Under the pieces are notes generated by a model. That model was not told the origin of the DNA. It was given only the letters and a program-made list of their open reading frames with translations, and searched no databases. This document shows positions 1 to 12,195 of a stretch of DNA of 64,000 bases, in pieces; position 1 is the stretch's first letter, and each line of letters starts with the position of its first letter. Location: assembly GCA_033964015.1 (NCBI GenBank), contig CM066925.1, forward strand, positions 13,945,270 to 14,009,269, written 5' to 3'. The position numbers and the translations under genes were made by a program. The stretch is from Scolanthus callimorphus. Taxonomy: Eukaryota > Cnidaria > Anthozoa > Actiniaria > Edwardsiidae.

Positions 1-470
1 GACAGAAAAGGGACGACGAGGAGCAGGGGGAATGGGAGGAATACGTTAGGGGAAGCAACAGGAGAGGAAGAGGGGATGGCGAGGAGAAGAAATAGGACGA
101 AGAGAAGGAGTTAGTGGAGAAGGAGGGGAGGAAAAGGTGAGGAGAAGGAGGAGGGAGAGGAGGAGGAGGAGAAGGAAAAAGAGGAGGAGGAGGAGAAGGA
201 AAAAGAGGAGGAGAGGAGAAGGAAAAAGAGGAGGAGGAGGAGAAGGAAAAAGAGGAGGAGGAGGAGATGGAAAAAGAGGAGAAGGAGAAGGAGAAGGAAT
301 AGAGGAGGAGGAGCAGAAGGAAAAAGAGGAGGAGGAGGAAATAGAGGACGTGGAGGAGGAAAAAGAGGAGGAGGAGGAGGAAAACGAGAAGGAGGAAAAC
401 GAGGAGAATGAAAAGAGGAGGAGTAGGAGGAAAAGAGGAGGTGAAGGAGGAAGAGGAGAAGGAAGAGTAT
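1..470. repeat. Purine-rich (GGA/GAA) low-complexity tract
   Basis: The first ~470 bases are almost purely A and G on the plus strand, built from imperfect GGA, GAA and AAAAGAGGAGG units. It reads through as an Arg/Glu/Lys-rich open frame, but only because purine triplets contain few stops. It is a microsatellite-like polypurine/polypyrimidine tract able to form H-DNA, not a gene. The repeat may continue to the left of the window. Confidence 0.9.
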
Positions 471-1084
471 TGGCTGCTAGAACTAACGTAAGAACTGAAG
501 GAAACCTCTACACAAACAGCAACAACGACCGCGAGATAACACCAAGTGTAACGACAGCAACAAAAAACCCTGTTGCAGAGTGTTGCGTGAATCAGTGACA
601 TCCATGTTATTTTTTCTGCGCATGCTATACCCCCTCGAATCCAAAATATTCAAAGTACTGCCTAATAAATATTGTGAAACAAGTATAGTGATTTGTTTGA
701 GGCCATCTATGGCTGGTCGATCAAATGTGGCAACAATGTTAATTCAATTTAAAATAATGATTACAAATTGATTACGTGGCGTTTTCCGTAAGAAGGAAAT
801 TCCTTGCGATATTTGTTTGATAAACATAATAATGATATTGGTTCACAAATATAATACTTCAGTAAAATGGCCTTCGTCTGTAAGATTATGAGCACCAGCT
901 GTGTTCGATCTTAAAAACGCTTCCCTTTACAACGTTTTGGGGAAAAAGTCGAACATATTAAATAAGCGTACAAAACGGTTACACCGTTTACCTAAAGCGT
1001 ACAAACATGCACATTCTAAACGATGATCAAAGTTAACTTTTGATAACATGCGCGATAGACGTCATCATGACTAGATAGTAGCCA

Positions 1085-1307
1085 TGAGAAATATTGACCT
1101 GGGAACGTAAAAGACAAACTCCAGTATCACACACACAAAAAATAACTCTATGATTTATTTGTTTGTTTGATTCACAGCCAATTTTGTTAATGTTGTTGAT
1201 GATGATTGTTGATGATGATTGTTGATGATGATAGCACATGCAATAGACATCACCAAGAGAAATATTGACCTGGGAATTTAAAAGACAAACTCCAGCATCT
1301 CACACAT
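1085..1307 (+). repeat. Direct repeat pair around a GAT microsatellite
   Basis: A ~48-bp segment at 1085-1133 (core AAATATTGACCTGGGAA, then AAAGACAAACTCCAG) recurs at 1258-1306 with a few substitutions. Between the copies is an imperfect (GAT/GTT)n microsatellite at about 1188-1232. Nothing here codes convincingly. Confidence 0.65.
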
Positions 1308-1390
1308 TTGACTGTTTATTTTATGAATGATAAAAACAGCATCCGTGTTGTTAGACCTAATAATATCCATCTATACACCATGCCTTCTTA

Positions 1391-1660
1391 TCACCGTATG
1401 CATTGCTACGCGACCTCAAAATTCATGTTGGGCGATTGGCGATTTTTACGCAAGAAAATATTGTTGTCAATTTTCTTGAATCTGAAAGTTAAACATTCGA
1501 GACAGGGAAGCCAAAGGATAGCTTAAAACCATTTTGGTTGATTTTACAATCAATGTCGGCCCACTGAAGTGGCCGAATCCAGCGTTTTGGTTTGATCGAC
1601 GGCTAAACATCGCCCATCGCAACATTGAATTTTGAGGTCGCGTAGCAATGCATACAGTGG
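1391..1660. mobile_element. TA-flanked MITE, family A, copy 1
   Basis: A 270-bp segment with terminal inverted repeats: the left end reads TATGCATTGCTACGCGACC, and its reverse complement closes the right end, followed by ACAGTGG. Both ends abut TA, consistent with a 2-bp TA target duplication as in Tc1/mariner-type non-autonomous elements. A second copy with the same ends lies at 61684-61958. No transposase is encoded. Confidence 0.8.
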
Positions 1661-4600
1661 TAAGCAACCTTTTCCTATTTGCCGCGGAGCTCGTCCCTTC
1701 TTCAACACTTTTCGCTTCACTTTGCACTTTATTTGCGTTTCAAGTTTTTTCAATTATTTTTCTTCTCTTTTTTTTCAACTCACTGCCCAAAATACGTCAA
1801 TTGTAGATTAGTCTAGAACTATCTACGGTGTTTTTATTCAAATATCAATAAAGTTTATATCATATGGTTGAATAAATAAATAGTATAGATAGTATCAATT
1901 CAGTCCCCCACATAAGGAATTATATTTGTCTTGATTGCAGTCACAAAGAAATAAAGGTATCCTGCCGCTAAAGAAATCAGACGCAACAATAATAATACAT
2001 TAAAATAACAATAAATCCTAGGATACTGGGATTCAGCACGTATTCACATGACACGTGATACACGACCCCGGTTATATATAATATACCATAGTTTTATCAC
2101 AGTTTTAGTTGTAAGGGTCAGATCATTAGATGCCTCCAGGTTTCCTGCAAGCCGGTCCGAGACAGAAGGAGAAGAAAATAACAGCTTCGACTCACAAAAA
2201 GAATTTCGGCACTCTAGTCTCTGAGCCAGGAAAAAAATATCCTACACAAGAAAATCATGCAACCTCCCCTGGAAATATCTAATGGTCCGTCCCTAAATAT
2301 ACCATAGTTTTATTACTGTTTTAATTATAAGATCAGCAGAGATCATAATCTGGGAGAGAAAAAAAAAACAGGGAGGCCTGATATCCACATGATAGAGCTT
2401 TGTTATCGTGATCTGATAAGCACGCGCTGAAAGCCTGTTTACCCGAATGGTCTGTATTCGAGCTCTAGCAGATTTTTCTCAACGATAATGACTCGAAGCA
2501 TATATCTTCTTCTGTGCTTGGCAATAAATTTGCAAAAGTATCTAAAAATGCAGTGAAGCTTTTCACCTTCAGTATGTCAGTACGATGTATATCAGTGAGG
2601 ACAATTAAATATAGACTGCTTGCAGCCCCTTCTTTGGCGAACGTCCGTAAATCGAGAATAGAGTCCTAGTCCTACATTGTAGTTTGTTTGCGCGCTCGTA
2701 TTTCCAGCTCACGAGAGAGTCATAACAATACCTAAATATGTAATTAGTAGAAATTCCTGCGCAAGGCTATATCAAATCGAACAAATTCTATACCTCTGGG
2801 CTAATAATTAGTGAGTGACTAAGCGACCTCTTAAGATCTTTTAAATTTAAAATGTTCAATTATTCGCCGCTGCAATAAAGTATATCAAAGATTAAACCAT
2901 GCGATTGTAGCCGTAGCGGAGCTGTAGTTTAAAGAGTATACTTTCAGTTAGCTGAGTTGCGCACTCATGCCATCAAAATCAATTACTTTAGTCCTATGCT
3001 CGAAGATTTTAGCTATGATGTATGTATTCTTCATTCATTCTACTTTGCAAAAGAAAAATATAACTCCTGCCCATGAACAAATTAATAGTTATAGACCCAT
3101 TTGATACATATAACACTACAACATCGTTAACGCTCTTCTCATGTAATTACCAAAAGGTTACCTTCTAAAAAGCATGCTCCAGTTCTTGAAACAGTTGAAA
3201 GCGAAACCACGACGTATATGAAGTGGCTAATCAACAGACCTCTCTTTCAAATAAACAAGTTGCTGCCTCACGCCAATTGTTCCAGTTCCTCAGCAAACAA
3301 TCTTCAATTCGAGGACTCTGTTTTCGAGATCAGTTCCAAATCAAATGTTGACCCTTTATAGAAATTCTTTCGTCTCCTGCTTGGGGCTTTGTATGGATAA
3401 TTATGTGTAGTTATGCTGTTTGTTACGGCCGGCAGCGTGTTAAGACGTCAAGGCATTATAGGACTCACTGTCGGTTTATGGGCCACAATTGAATGAACAG
3501 CCAAGTGTCGGCTGGAGGTGAGTCAACTCAACCGGAAACCACGTCACATCACAACAGATGACTGATGATCTCGTTATAGATTTAGATCAATTCAGGGAAA
3601 TAAACTATGTGAATTGCGGATATTTGGCAATGGTCAAATAGGAAGTATCTTTTACTGTACGAGGCTTGTAAGAGATTCCTCAAGGATTTTTTACCATCCT
3701 CGGTGTGAGGCGAAAACGAGAGAAGGGTACTAAGTGCACCCTGTGAATTGCGGATATTTGACTATGGTCGTTATTTTTATTGAGGAAGTATCTTTTTAAC
3801 TGTACGGGTCCTCTAATTTGTAAAAGATTCCTGATTGTTTGTATCCCGTTCCACGGTTATCAGCGCCAGGAGGCGATTGACGGAGACGAAGCACACATCA
3901 GGCCCGCGAAAAAGGGTAGCACCTGTGAATGCGGGCTATGGTCGTCAGGAAGTATCTTTTGGAGCGTACTGTGGGTCTTCCTTGTAAGAGATTCCCGGAG
4001 ACTATTCACGCTTTCTACCGCGACCCACCCCACGGTGACCAGTCCCCAGGAAGTGATAGACGAAGCACGGCATCAGACAGGAGGCCCGCGAAAACTCCCA
4101 TGAAAAGGGTATACACCCCGTGGGTGAATTGCGGATATTTGGCGATTCGTAATCATTTTAATTGAGGAAGTCTTTTTAGCCGTACGGGGTGTCCTCTAAT
4201 TTATAAGATATTTCTCATTGGCTTTGCCATTAGTCTGTGATCAACCTCAGGATCAACGAAGCACGACAGCAGGGGCGCACGCGAAAACTAAATCACGAAA
4301 AAAGGTACTGAGAAGCAAGGGACATTCTTTTTATTTAATTTTTCATGTAAGTAATAAAAATCATCATTCCAAACCTGCAACTACAACAGCAGTCAAGGAA
4401 ATATATTTTCTAATGTTCGTTATAATTTCCAGTGGCTTCCACGCAAACTCAATTCTTCGTCCGTCATCAGAGGAATCGCTAGCGCGTTTCGAGTTACGCA
4501 AAAACAGTCACGTATTTCAAGGATTAGGAGAAATTCCTGCGTGCTGGTTTGCTAATTTCGATTTCTTCACGGGCGAACATGTACTGTAGGTAGGTTAATA

Positions 4601-5040
4601 TATCGTTATTAACATCAATTAATTCAAGTTGCCTCGCTTGGACATAACACCAGAACTGGGGCTGCCTCATTGCTCACTGTAAAGCAACTACTGCAGTTGC
4701 AAATTCCCGCACGCTCTGTCTCGACTGATCCTGGGCGTGGCCAGTCGGGGCCCAGAGCATCACGCCATTGCTCGGCTATTTGCGGATTCAGTATTAATGT
4801 AAAATGTACAGTCATTAATAAATGTCACGTTCAAGTAACTTAACATGGCAATTCTCATCAATGGTGACATTTTCCACATAGCCACGGAGCTCGGTTATTC
4901 AGTAGCCAAAATGGCATTTTCCAACAGACAATTTATGAATTGCTCCCAGGAGACAAGTAAATGCACGTCATGATGGGAAGGTTGAGTAAAATACCGCCGA
5001 ATATAAACATTCCTGCATTCTGATTGGTTCTATTTTCTGT
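1661..5040. other. Gene-free stretch with degenerate repeats
   Basis: I see no exon with conserved coding content here. It holds a direct repeat of a ~36-bp A/T-rich motif (2080-2115 and 2297-2333, core ATACCATAGTTTTAT), a solo copy at about 2609-2656 of the TAGACTGCTTGCAG end found in the palindrome at 52438-52709, and the decayed tandem repeat listed separately at 3609-4310. The longest open frame (4218-4589) matches no family I recognise and overlaps repeats. Confidence 0.55.
3609..4310 (+). repeat. Decayed tandem repeat, about four units
   Basis: The motifs AATTGCGGATATTTG (3611, 3745, 4125; diverged near 3927) and AGGAAGTATCTTTT (3640, 3781, 3948; diverged at 4163) recur in the same order at roughly 130-195-bp spacing. 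Each is followed by a CTGTACGGG-like and an AAGAGATTCCT-like block. This is an old, diverged tandem array. Open frames across it differ between units and look accidental. Confidence 0.65.
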
Positions 5041-5056
5041 GGCATGGTATAAAATA
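5022..5056 (+). promoter_or_regulatory. CCAAT/TATA-type promoter candidate
   Basis: An inverted CCAAT box (ATTGG, 5023-5027) precedes a good TATA box (TATAAAAT, 5048-5055). On the plus strand it would start a transcript near 5080, about 700 bp before the G-gamma start codon. It could serve that gene through a long leader or a 5' non-coding exon. The link is inferred from position only. Confidence 0.35.
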
Positions 5057-5775
5057 CGCGAGCAAGCGCCTGCAACATAAAAACCTTGCGCGAGTTGCGC
5101 GCGAGCAGCAACCGATTTTTTTCGGCGTTTATCACACGTTCTGTGGCTAAATTTATTAACTAGCAGCTTTTTTTCTCTATACTTATACATTGAAGCTTTA
5201 TATGCTGTAAAAAAGACTAAATTTTTCAAAGATAATGTTTAACACAACAAAAAGAAAAGCAGGGGCAAGAAACGTGCAAGGTGCACAAGTGCATGATTTA
5301 TCACGTGCCCTTGAATCGATAAACCTTCGCTATTTTACCCGATAGACTTTCGGCAGACATTCGTGATGGTTTTTCTGACAGAAAAAGACGACTTCTATCA
5401 TCCCTAATGCGTCTTTCCCAGTTTTTTTTTTCTTACAACCTCCAGCCATCAACCTCACGCGGCGTTGTGCCGCGGCAAAAGATTCGTGAGAATTCTTCCC
5501 CACTTCAGCGATTGCGCAAAAGAGGGCTTGTTGGTGTTACTGACACACGTGCTCAATTGACAATTTGTAATGTAAATTTATAATAACCGCTCTCTGTCAT
5601 TCTCTATAAACATTTGATGAGGAGCTTATTTAGATTTGATAGATTACTTTGTCGCTAAACGCGCCCCAGGTCTAGGCAAATTCAACTAACTTGCCAGTCG
5701 ACACGGAAGAAGAATCCTGTGGTGATCAACACATCAAAACTGTACCCCGAAGTTAATTGGAGAAAGGTGTCTATC

Positions 5776-5991
5776 ATGTTGCAGAGCAAGGTTTCTAGTA
5801 GGGATATCCAGCAGCAGCGGAATCTTGTAGAGCAGCTGCGAAGAGAAGTCAAGCTCGAGCGACTGAAGGTTTCTCAGTGCGTCGGCGAGATGGTGCAGTT
5901 TTGTGAGCAACAAGAGGCGCAGGACGCTCTTGTGAACTCTAAACATGACAATCCATTTAGAGCTACTAACAAGGGATGCGCGATTCTGTGA
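5776..5991 (+). CDS. Heterotrimeric G-protein gamma subunit, intronless
   Basis: A 71-residue protein with all hallmarks of a G-gamma subunit: an N-terminal helix with LVEQLRREVKLERLKVS aligned to the conserved LVEQL..E...R.KVS stretch, a second helix ending MVQFCEQQEAQDAL, the NPFR motif, and a C-terminal CAIL CaaX box. Leu in the last position predicts geranylgeranylation, which would anchor the G-beta/gamma dimer to membranes beneath GPCRs. Length fits the family (about 65-75 residues). I chose ATG 5776 because the homology starts just after it; the frame stays open upstream without another ATG. Animal G-gamma genes often split the coding region near the CEQQ position. Here it is uninterrupted, so this could be a retrocopy, but the frame is intact. 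Which paralogue it is cannot be told. Confidence 0.88.
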   Translation: MLQSKVSSRDIQQQRNLVEQLRREVKLERLKVSQCVGEMVQFCEQQEAQDALVNSKHDNPFRATNKGCAIL

Positions 5992-7300
5992 ACTTATATC
6001 ACCAGGAGTTAAAGATTAGAAAGATTATAGACATTTACAGAAGCATAATGGGATCACAGTTGAGAAGAGTTCAGCAAAGTTTGATGCATTGTTTAGATCC
6101 TGTAGGTCCTCGATCTCAGGCAGTTAATAGTCCGGGACATTGCAAAATGTTTGGCCTTTTTCCTAGAAACACATAATTCTTTGGCATCTCCGAGCGCAGG
6201 CGGCTGATTAGCGTGAAACCTTTGTGGTAATACAGTTATTTGGACTTCACAGATCAAGGAACTAAGACAATCTCATTTCTTGTTCAAGGATAGGGATCTA
6301 GAGGGACATTGCTGCTGTAAGACTTGACTATGACAAAACTATGACTCATGCAATTTAGATATTCGACGGCGGTACTCAGCCCTTAGAAAAGTTGTTTAGA
6401 AGGTAATACGATTCGTTAACAAGTTGCGGTTCTTTTTAATCTTACTAGCTCGAGTCATCATTATGGTAAATGCAGAAATGGCTATACAGAAATTGTGAAA
6501 GATAACACGTTATTCCAGAAATGGTTGTCCTTGAAAGGATTACATGTCCATACATTCACAAGTAACCCTGGTAATTTATTTGTATCCTAGAATTGCTTTC
6601 AAAAAAGTAGTTGTAAGTTATCTTGAAATTTCTTCTCTATTACAAGTAATCTAGTATTCAGTCGGGGTCACTTAGATTTGTTTAGTTTCAAAACTATGCA
6701 ACGTATCAAACACGAAGGGGATACTGTTTGTTTAATTCGTCAAAATTTACAAAGAGCGTGGCACAAAATTAAGCTTCAGCAAACAATTGGGTAATGATTT
6801 GTAATCCTGCTTAGAGAATATATAAAGATTTTTACATTTTCTTCCCTCGTCTTAATTATATATAAGTTAAGGTGGCTCGGCCACGGACTGTTTCCTAGTG
6901 ATGACCCATATCCGTTTCCATTGTTATCAATCAGGTGAAATGCGACAAAACTGTTGCATTGCACTCATTGGCATTGCCGTTTCCATAGATATCTGATCAG
7001 GGAAGTCTGTTCATAAGTTTCCATCTTCGATTCCTGAAATAAGGGAAATAATTTGCCGCTTGTTTTGAGCTGCAATTATTAGCCCTTACCTTTCTTTGCA
7101 CTCTCTGTATTTGGTGTTTGCGATAGGAAATCAATCACAGTTGTAATTTTCGCGCGCGCGCAATGTCTGTCTCTTTTCGCAAGCCAGGAAAATTAGTTCC
7201 TTTTGGAAGGACGAAACTATGCCTGCCTCAGGTTAGCGACAAGTAGATTAGAGTTGTAGTCTCTGTTCAATAAGGTAGCTGTTGATTATGCGACGCTGTT
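5992..7300. other. Intergenic DNA, nothing recognised
   Basis: Downstream of the G-gamma gene I see AT-rich sequence with short accidental open frames only, no conserved exon and no clear inverted-repeat element. The first part probably includes the 3' untranslated region, but I could not fix a cleavage site. Confidence 0.4.
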
Positions 7301-7315
7301 ATTTCCTGACACAAT

Positions 7316-7428
7316 GAATGATTCAAACTACAAGCGCGCGCGCTCTCGTTTCTTTAGAAATACCTTTGGAATGCAACACATCTACCAGGATACAACGCGC
7401 GCATTCATTATACCTGGAATCGTCCATT
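7316..7428. mobile_element. CGATTCCAGC-type MITE with CGCGCG cores, copy 1
   Basis: About 113 bp. The right end reads CTGGAATCGTCCATT and the left end is a diverged version of the complement (AATGATTCAAACTACAAG). Inside are GCGCGCGCTCTC and CAACGCGCGC blocks. The family recurs at 8114-8239, 12196-12321, 41440-41592 and 59634-59765. It is non-coding. Confidence 0.65.
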
Positions 7429-7811
7429 TCGCGCACGCCCAACAAGTCACATCATTTCTGACGTCATAAATAAAGTTAACATCTCAGTGTGGGCCGAAAC
7501 GCGCACACTTTTCTCTTGCTGCGATGAACTGATTGAGACGCATGCTCGCGTTTGTCAAATGTACGGAGTGGATGGGGAATTCCCTACGAGCCCTCGCGAT
7601 GTAAGTATTTTTTCGTGTTGCGCCTATTGCGTTATAATATAACGCTTGTGAAATTAACGCATTTTTATATCGTTGGATGCCTGGGCGAATTGCGAAACAC
7701 CAATAATTAGGACAACTTATTTTACACCCTACCAAGAACCTTACCATGTCCACAGATGGGGGCGGGGGTTCTGCTTCCTTTTGCTGAGTAGAATATCTCG
7801 CCATTTATGCT

Positions 7812-8013
7812 CGTAATAGGCCACGTGCACTAACTGGGTCACGTGACTCATATCCAATACATTCTGAATAAAATTTTGGAAATTCCACTCGCTGCCATTT
7901 GCTCCAGGTTAGAGGTTTCATGCTGAAACTCATTTGTTTTTGACTAATTTCTGGAACTGATGTTGAAGGTAGTTGGGGTCACGTGACCCACTTAGTGCAA
8001 GTGGCCTATTACT
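7812..8013. mobile_element. TAATAGGCCAC-type MITE
   Basis: The left terminus TAATAGGCCACGTGCACTAA and GGGTCACGTGA are mirrored at the right terminus (TCACGTGACCC, then TTAGTGCAAGTGGCCTATTA). The ~200-bp element is non-coding and carries several E-box-like CACGTG sites. Confidence 0.75.
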
Positions 8014-8113
8014 ATACTGTAGCGCGCCGAAATGTTGTCAGAAGGATAAAGTTATTGATTTGTTAATTTTGACAAGATTGGCGGCCTGTCTGACAAATGA
8101 GCGGACGCAGATT

Positions 8114-8239
8114 ATTGGACGATTCCAGCAAGCGCACACGCTCTTCTATTATTCAGAAATGCCCACAGATTGGTCGACAAATCTTTCACATTTACCAACA
8201 TGCAGCGCGCGCGTGCGTTATAGCTGGAATCGTTTCATT
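8114..8239. mobile_element. CGATTCCAGC-type MITE, copy 2
   Basis: The left end GGACGATTCCAGC and right end GCTGGAATCGTTTC are inverted repeats. The interior has the family's ACATGCAGCGCGCGCGTGCG block. It lies ~90 bp left of the large TTA-flanked element, so the two may have inserted independently next to each other. Confidence 0.75.
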
Positions 8240-8327
8240 GAAACTGCGGGGCACATGTTCTGTTCACTAATTGGTCAGACGGGCCAACAATCTTGTCAAA
8301 AAATAATCAAAAACTTTATCCTTCTTA

Positions 8328-10269
8328 GGGACGTGTCATTATTTACCGGGGGGGGAGGCTCCCATTTGTTTCAAACAAGGCTAAAAAAAATTAGGACCCT
8401 CCCCTTGAACATAACCAAAAAAAAACGACCCTCCCCCAGTCGTAGGTAAAAAAATTGGGACCCTCCCCCATGCAATTTTTTTCTGAAAAACCTGTTAGAT
8501 AGACTATTGTCCAAGTGACTTCTGTCATGCACCAGTCAATTGACATCGCGGCCCCCCGATTTAACATTCACTAAGTGTTAAATGTTACTTTTTTCCGGTC
8601 ACCAGGGACATGGTCGTTGTTAAAGCTCCAGGCCCCGGGGACACTTTTGCAACATGGCGAAACGCGCCTTTATTTTGATAAACGCATTTCATCAAGCCTC
8701 CAGTGAAAAGATAAACGTTTTATTTTCTGCGTGTAGTAAAAAAGCCTGTTGGTTTTATTCTTCACGCGCTACAAATTATTATTATCCATGTGCGTGAAGC
8801 GCAGCCCAAAAACGAATTTCTATGCAGCTTGTATTAAACGTCGAACTCACTTCTTTCGAACATATAGACTGCCAACCAGGCGTATCACTGGAGGGCTTTT
8901 TGGGATTTTCATTTGTCCTTGCCAAGATAGACATGCTTGTAACGACATCCGTACGCATTCCATTTAAGCGCCACAAGCGTATTTTCTTTGGGCAACTCTA
9001 AAACTAGATTAGATGTCATTCCTTATGCACGCGAAGCGCGCCGAAATTTTCAACATAATGAGTAAAATAAAACTAGAAAATGATATAGAACTCGTTGCTG
9101 GAGTCTCCCTTTCAAGGCTTCAGGTTTCGAGAGATCCTCCCCTTTCACTCGCCCAAAATGAGTGATCCCTCCCAAAATCCTCCGACCTCGGTCCTTAAAC
9201 CAATACATTTTCGCACGATAATCGAACTTCTGGTTCAGCGTTAATTCCCCGCTGAATATCCCCGCTATAGAAGGTCCGTGTTAAATTCCCTGCCCTTCCG
9301 TAGATAATAATGTGTTAAATCCCCGGCCTGACCGCGTTACTTTCCCGCCCTGTTCCGGGGGTGGGGGCCGGGGTGTCAATTGACTGTGCATAAGGAACCG
9401 CGGTTATTATTCATCGCCTCGATTATTACGTGAGAATGTTTGGTAATATACGGGTAAAATGCAGTGATCCTCCCTCCAAGTACAATGATTAACGTAATCC
9501 CACATCTCCCGTTCCCTGTTTGACCTAGTACTGGAGACATTTTACAGAAAAACGGGCTCGCATATCCTTCGTTGGGCGCGAAACGCGCCCAAATTTTGAT
9601 AAACGTTTGTTTGCTTGTTCATCGTTTTTTTGTTTGTTCATCGCATTTCATCAAGCCTCAGAGAAAGGTAGATGAACATGTTTTGTGTACGGCATAGTAA
9701 ACAAAGCCTGTCAGGAGATCAGGAAGTACACTACCTCAACTATATAGGTTAGGTTATATTATTCATGCGCACAACTGCGCTCCGCAAATGACGAAGTTAT
9801 TAATATTCATGTGCGCGAAGCGCGGCCCAACGGACGAATTTCTATGCTTGTAACGTCGAAAACTCACGCTTATCTAAGGGGTCTTCTTTCAAACATATAG
9901 TGACATGCCCTCCAGGCCTATCATTTGCAGGGAAATTTTGGGAGAGTTTGATTTTTTCTCGTCAAGATAGCTTGTTCTTGTCAACGGTAGTATCTATCAT
10001 TATTGCTCAAAGAGTATGTGAGATGTCATTGTTTATGCGCGCGAAGCGCGCCGAAATTTTTATGGAGAGTTGCTGAAATAACCACTATCGCTATTTGTTT
10101 TACCCTCTTCATCGTCCAAATGATGCTGAAAAAAATTATGACCCTCCCCCAAACAGGAGTGAAAAAATTTGGACCCTCCCTTTAGACACGCGAAAAAAAT
10201 TAGGACCCTCCCCACAAAAATAGGAGCCCTCCCCCCCCCCCCCCCCCCCGCTAAATAATGACACGTCCC
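8328..10269. mobile_element. Non-autonomous TTA-flanked transposon, copy 1 (1.94 kb)
   Basis: The ends are GGGACGTGTCATTATTTA on the left and its inverted form TAAATAATGACACGTCCC on the right, each followed inward by long G or C runs and repeats of the type AAATTAGGACCCTCCCC. Direct TTA flanks (8325-8327 and 10270-10272) look like a 3-bp target duplication, the pattern of PIF/Harbinger-type elements. The interior repeats palindromic GCGCGAAGCGCG-like motifs (near 8655, 8790, 9028, 9575, 9813, 10037) and has no long ORF, so it needs a transposase in trans. A sister copy is at 15209-17827. Confidence 0.85.
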
Positions 10270-10390
10270 TTACAGCGGTTCGGCACACTATTCTGTAATC
10301 ACGCCGTGGACTAGAGACTGCAGTTCCGTAATCACTGGCATAATGGTCATATTGTTCACTATTCTTATTTATGTTGGCATAAATCACATA

Positions 10391-11132
10391 CAGTAAAAAC
10401 CCGCGTACAAGAACCTGGATTTTTAAATTTAGCCTAAACAGGTTCTTATAATGGAACTTAAAGCAAATTTAGGCTACCAAGGTTCTTAAAATAGGTTCTT
10501 ACATTTTCATATGAATTTCATTTAAATATATCATAAATAAATTTGAGGAATTATTTGCATGGTAAACACAATAGACATTCAACACAGTATTCAAGCTTGA
10601 AAGAAAAAAATATTGTGTCAAGTTATTTTTAAATTTAATCAGATGACGATTTTAATTCAGCGTTTGTACCTAATCCTAATACACCTTTACAGCAACTCCA
10701 CTGGTAAGAACCTAACTTAAAACTTTATCCTTAATAGGTTCTTATGTGGAGGGGGCTTAAAATGAAAATTTTAGCCTAGGGAAGTGGTCAAACATCTGTA
10801 CTCGAATGGGACCCGATGGGTGGTGTATGCCGCAACCAACCTTCCTTTAGGAAAAAATGGCCATTTTTAACTGCAAATATCTCGTAAAATAATAAATGAA
10901 TACAAACGATAGGCTCAGCACCGTCTTCTTTATAGTGCGAGCAACACATCCATGCATTAAAAACCAACACCCCTTACTCGTGAACAGAGAAAATGGGCAT
11001 TGAAAAACGGGTGGTAGGTCCCGGGTTGTACCTACCACCTCCCGTTATAAAATCGGGTCCCGCTCGAGTACAATGTTTTGACCGCTTCCCCTAGGTTCTT
11101 AAAATCCCGTTCTTATACGCGGGTTTTTACTA
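10391..11132. mobile_element. TA-flanked CAGTAAAAACCCGCG element (mariner/pogo-like)
   Basis: The left end CAGTAAAAACCCGCGTA is mirrored by TACGCGGGTTTTTACT at the right end, and TA lies outside both ends. Subterminal GGTTCTTA repeats occur on both sides. This fits a ~740-bp non-autonomous Tc1/mariner-pogo-type element. The small minus-strand frames inside (10788-11038) have no recognisable domain. Confidence 0.78.
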
Positions 11133-11574
11133 TATTCTATCCTTGAATTAACCGAAACCTACTGTAACATGTTTATGATAGTTCCATTTTCAGTGACTCG
11201 CAAGCAATCCCGTCACCACCCCCTCCCCTAAAGAAAAGTCACGTGACAAACACACCTCACAGGAATCCCGTCGAAGAAACGACGCAAGAGCCGATTGGAT
11301 GAGATCCGAAAAGTGCAAGGCAGGGAGATGGAACACGCAGGGGACCCTCCTCGGGAAAAAGGGTTAGAAGAGATCGACCTGGGGCAGTAAGAGAGAAGAC
11401 TGGGGAGAGAGGTGCGCGGCGTAGACCAAGACCTGAACAAGAGGCGGTTCGACTGGCGCAGACCTGCAGAATAAAGAAACACAGGTAGCCATTAATTATA
11501 GGGTTATCGAGTAAGAGAGATGACGTAGGAAAAAAAAATTGAACTGAGCAACACCCGCTTGCGGGCTGAAGGCG

Positions 11575-11861
11575 TATATATGAATGGCTCCCTGAAAATC
11601 TAGAGTCTCGAATTCCTCTTGCCTGGACGTCAGAAAACCAGCTTTAAATGCTCTGTGTGTTCTAGTTTCTCTTTACTTATTGTAATTGCAATTTACATAC
11701 TTTTTGCTCCTGCCTCAAAGGCCTCCGTATTATTGCAAGAGAGCAATTACGCGACAGTCAAGACTATTCCACAGCCGTATTGTGCACGTGGAAAAAATAA
11801 ATTTAACAATTGTCGTCCTTGTCATAAGGAACATTATAATGTTTTGAATGGATGTGTCTAA
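11575..11861 (+). CDS. Possible small secreted Cys-containing peptide (doubtful)
   Basis: A TATA box (TATATATG, 11575-11582) lies ~45 bp before an open frame ending in TAA at 11859-11861. The frame has a strongly hydrophobic stretch (SFSLLIVIAIYILFAPA) like a signal peptide, then a ~40-residue tail with four spaced cysteines (YCARG, NCRPC, NGC). There is no in-frame ATG near the hydrophobic segment. The nearest ATG (11648) is in another frame and stops after five codons, so either a one-base indel or an upstream exon must be assumed. Function is unknown; it could equally be a chance frame. Confidence 0.3.
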
Positions 11862-12195
11862 ACCCGGGGTCTAGACCTTTGGTGTGTCTAGGCTTTGAAA
11901 GCTCAGCTAGCGGCAGATTACACTTTGGAGTGTGACTATTACAAAGGGCGCAGAGCACACAGGAAACCCGAAACAGGCCTATACTATGCCTTATCTCGCA
12001 TAAACTCGCGGTGAGATAAGGCCCCCAGGGTAGGCAAACTAACCAAGCAATGAACCACACATAAAACAATGAAAATGTTACTAAAAATAGACACTGTTCG
12101 TGCTGATGGAACAACACGATTCTACTCTTAGTAATGGACTCTTGATGACTGAAATCTGTCAATCACACGATTGTAACGTCACTCAATTACCACTT

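Noticed and set aside
137..598. Long Arg/Glu-rich open frame on the plus strand
   Set aside because: It is a translation of a polypurine microsatellite with a non-ATG start; composition, not coding, explains it.
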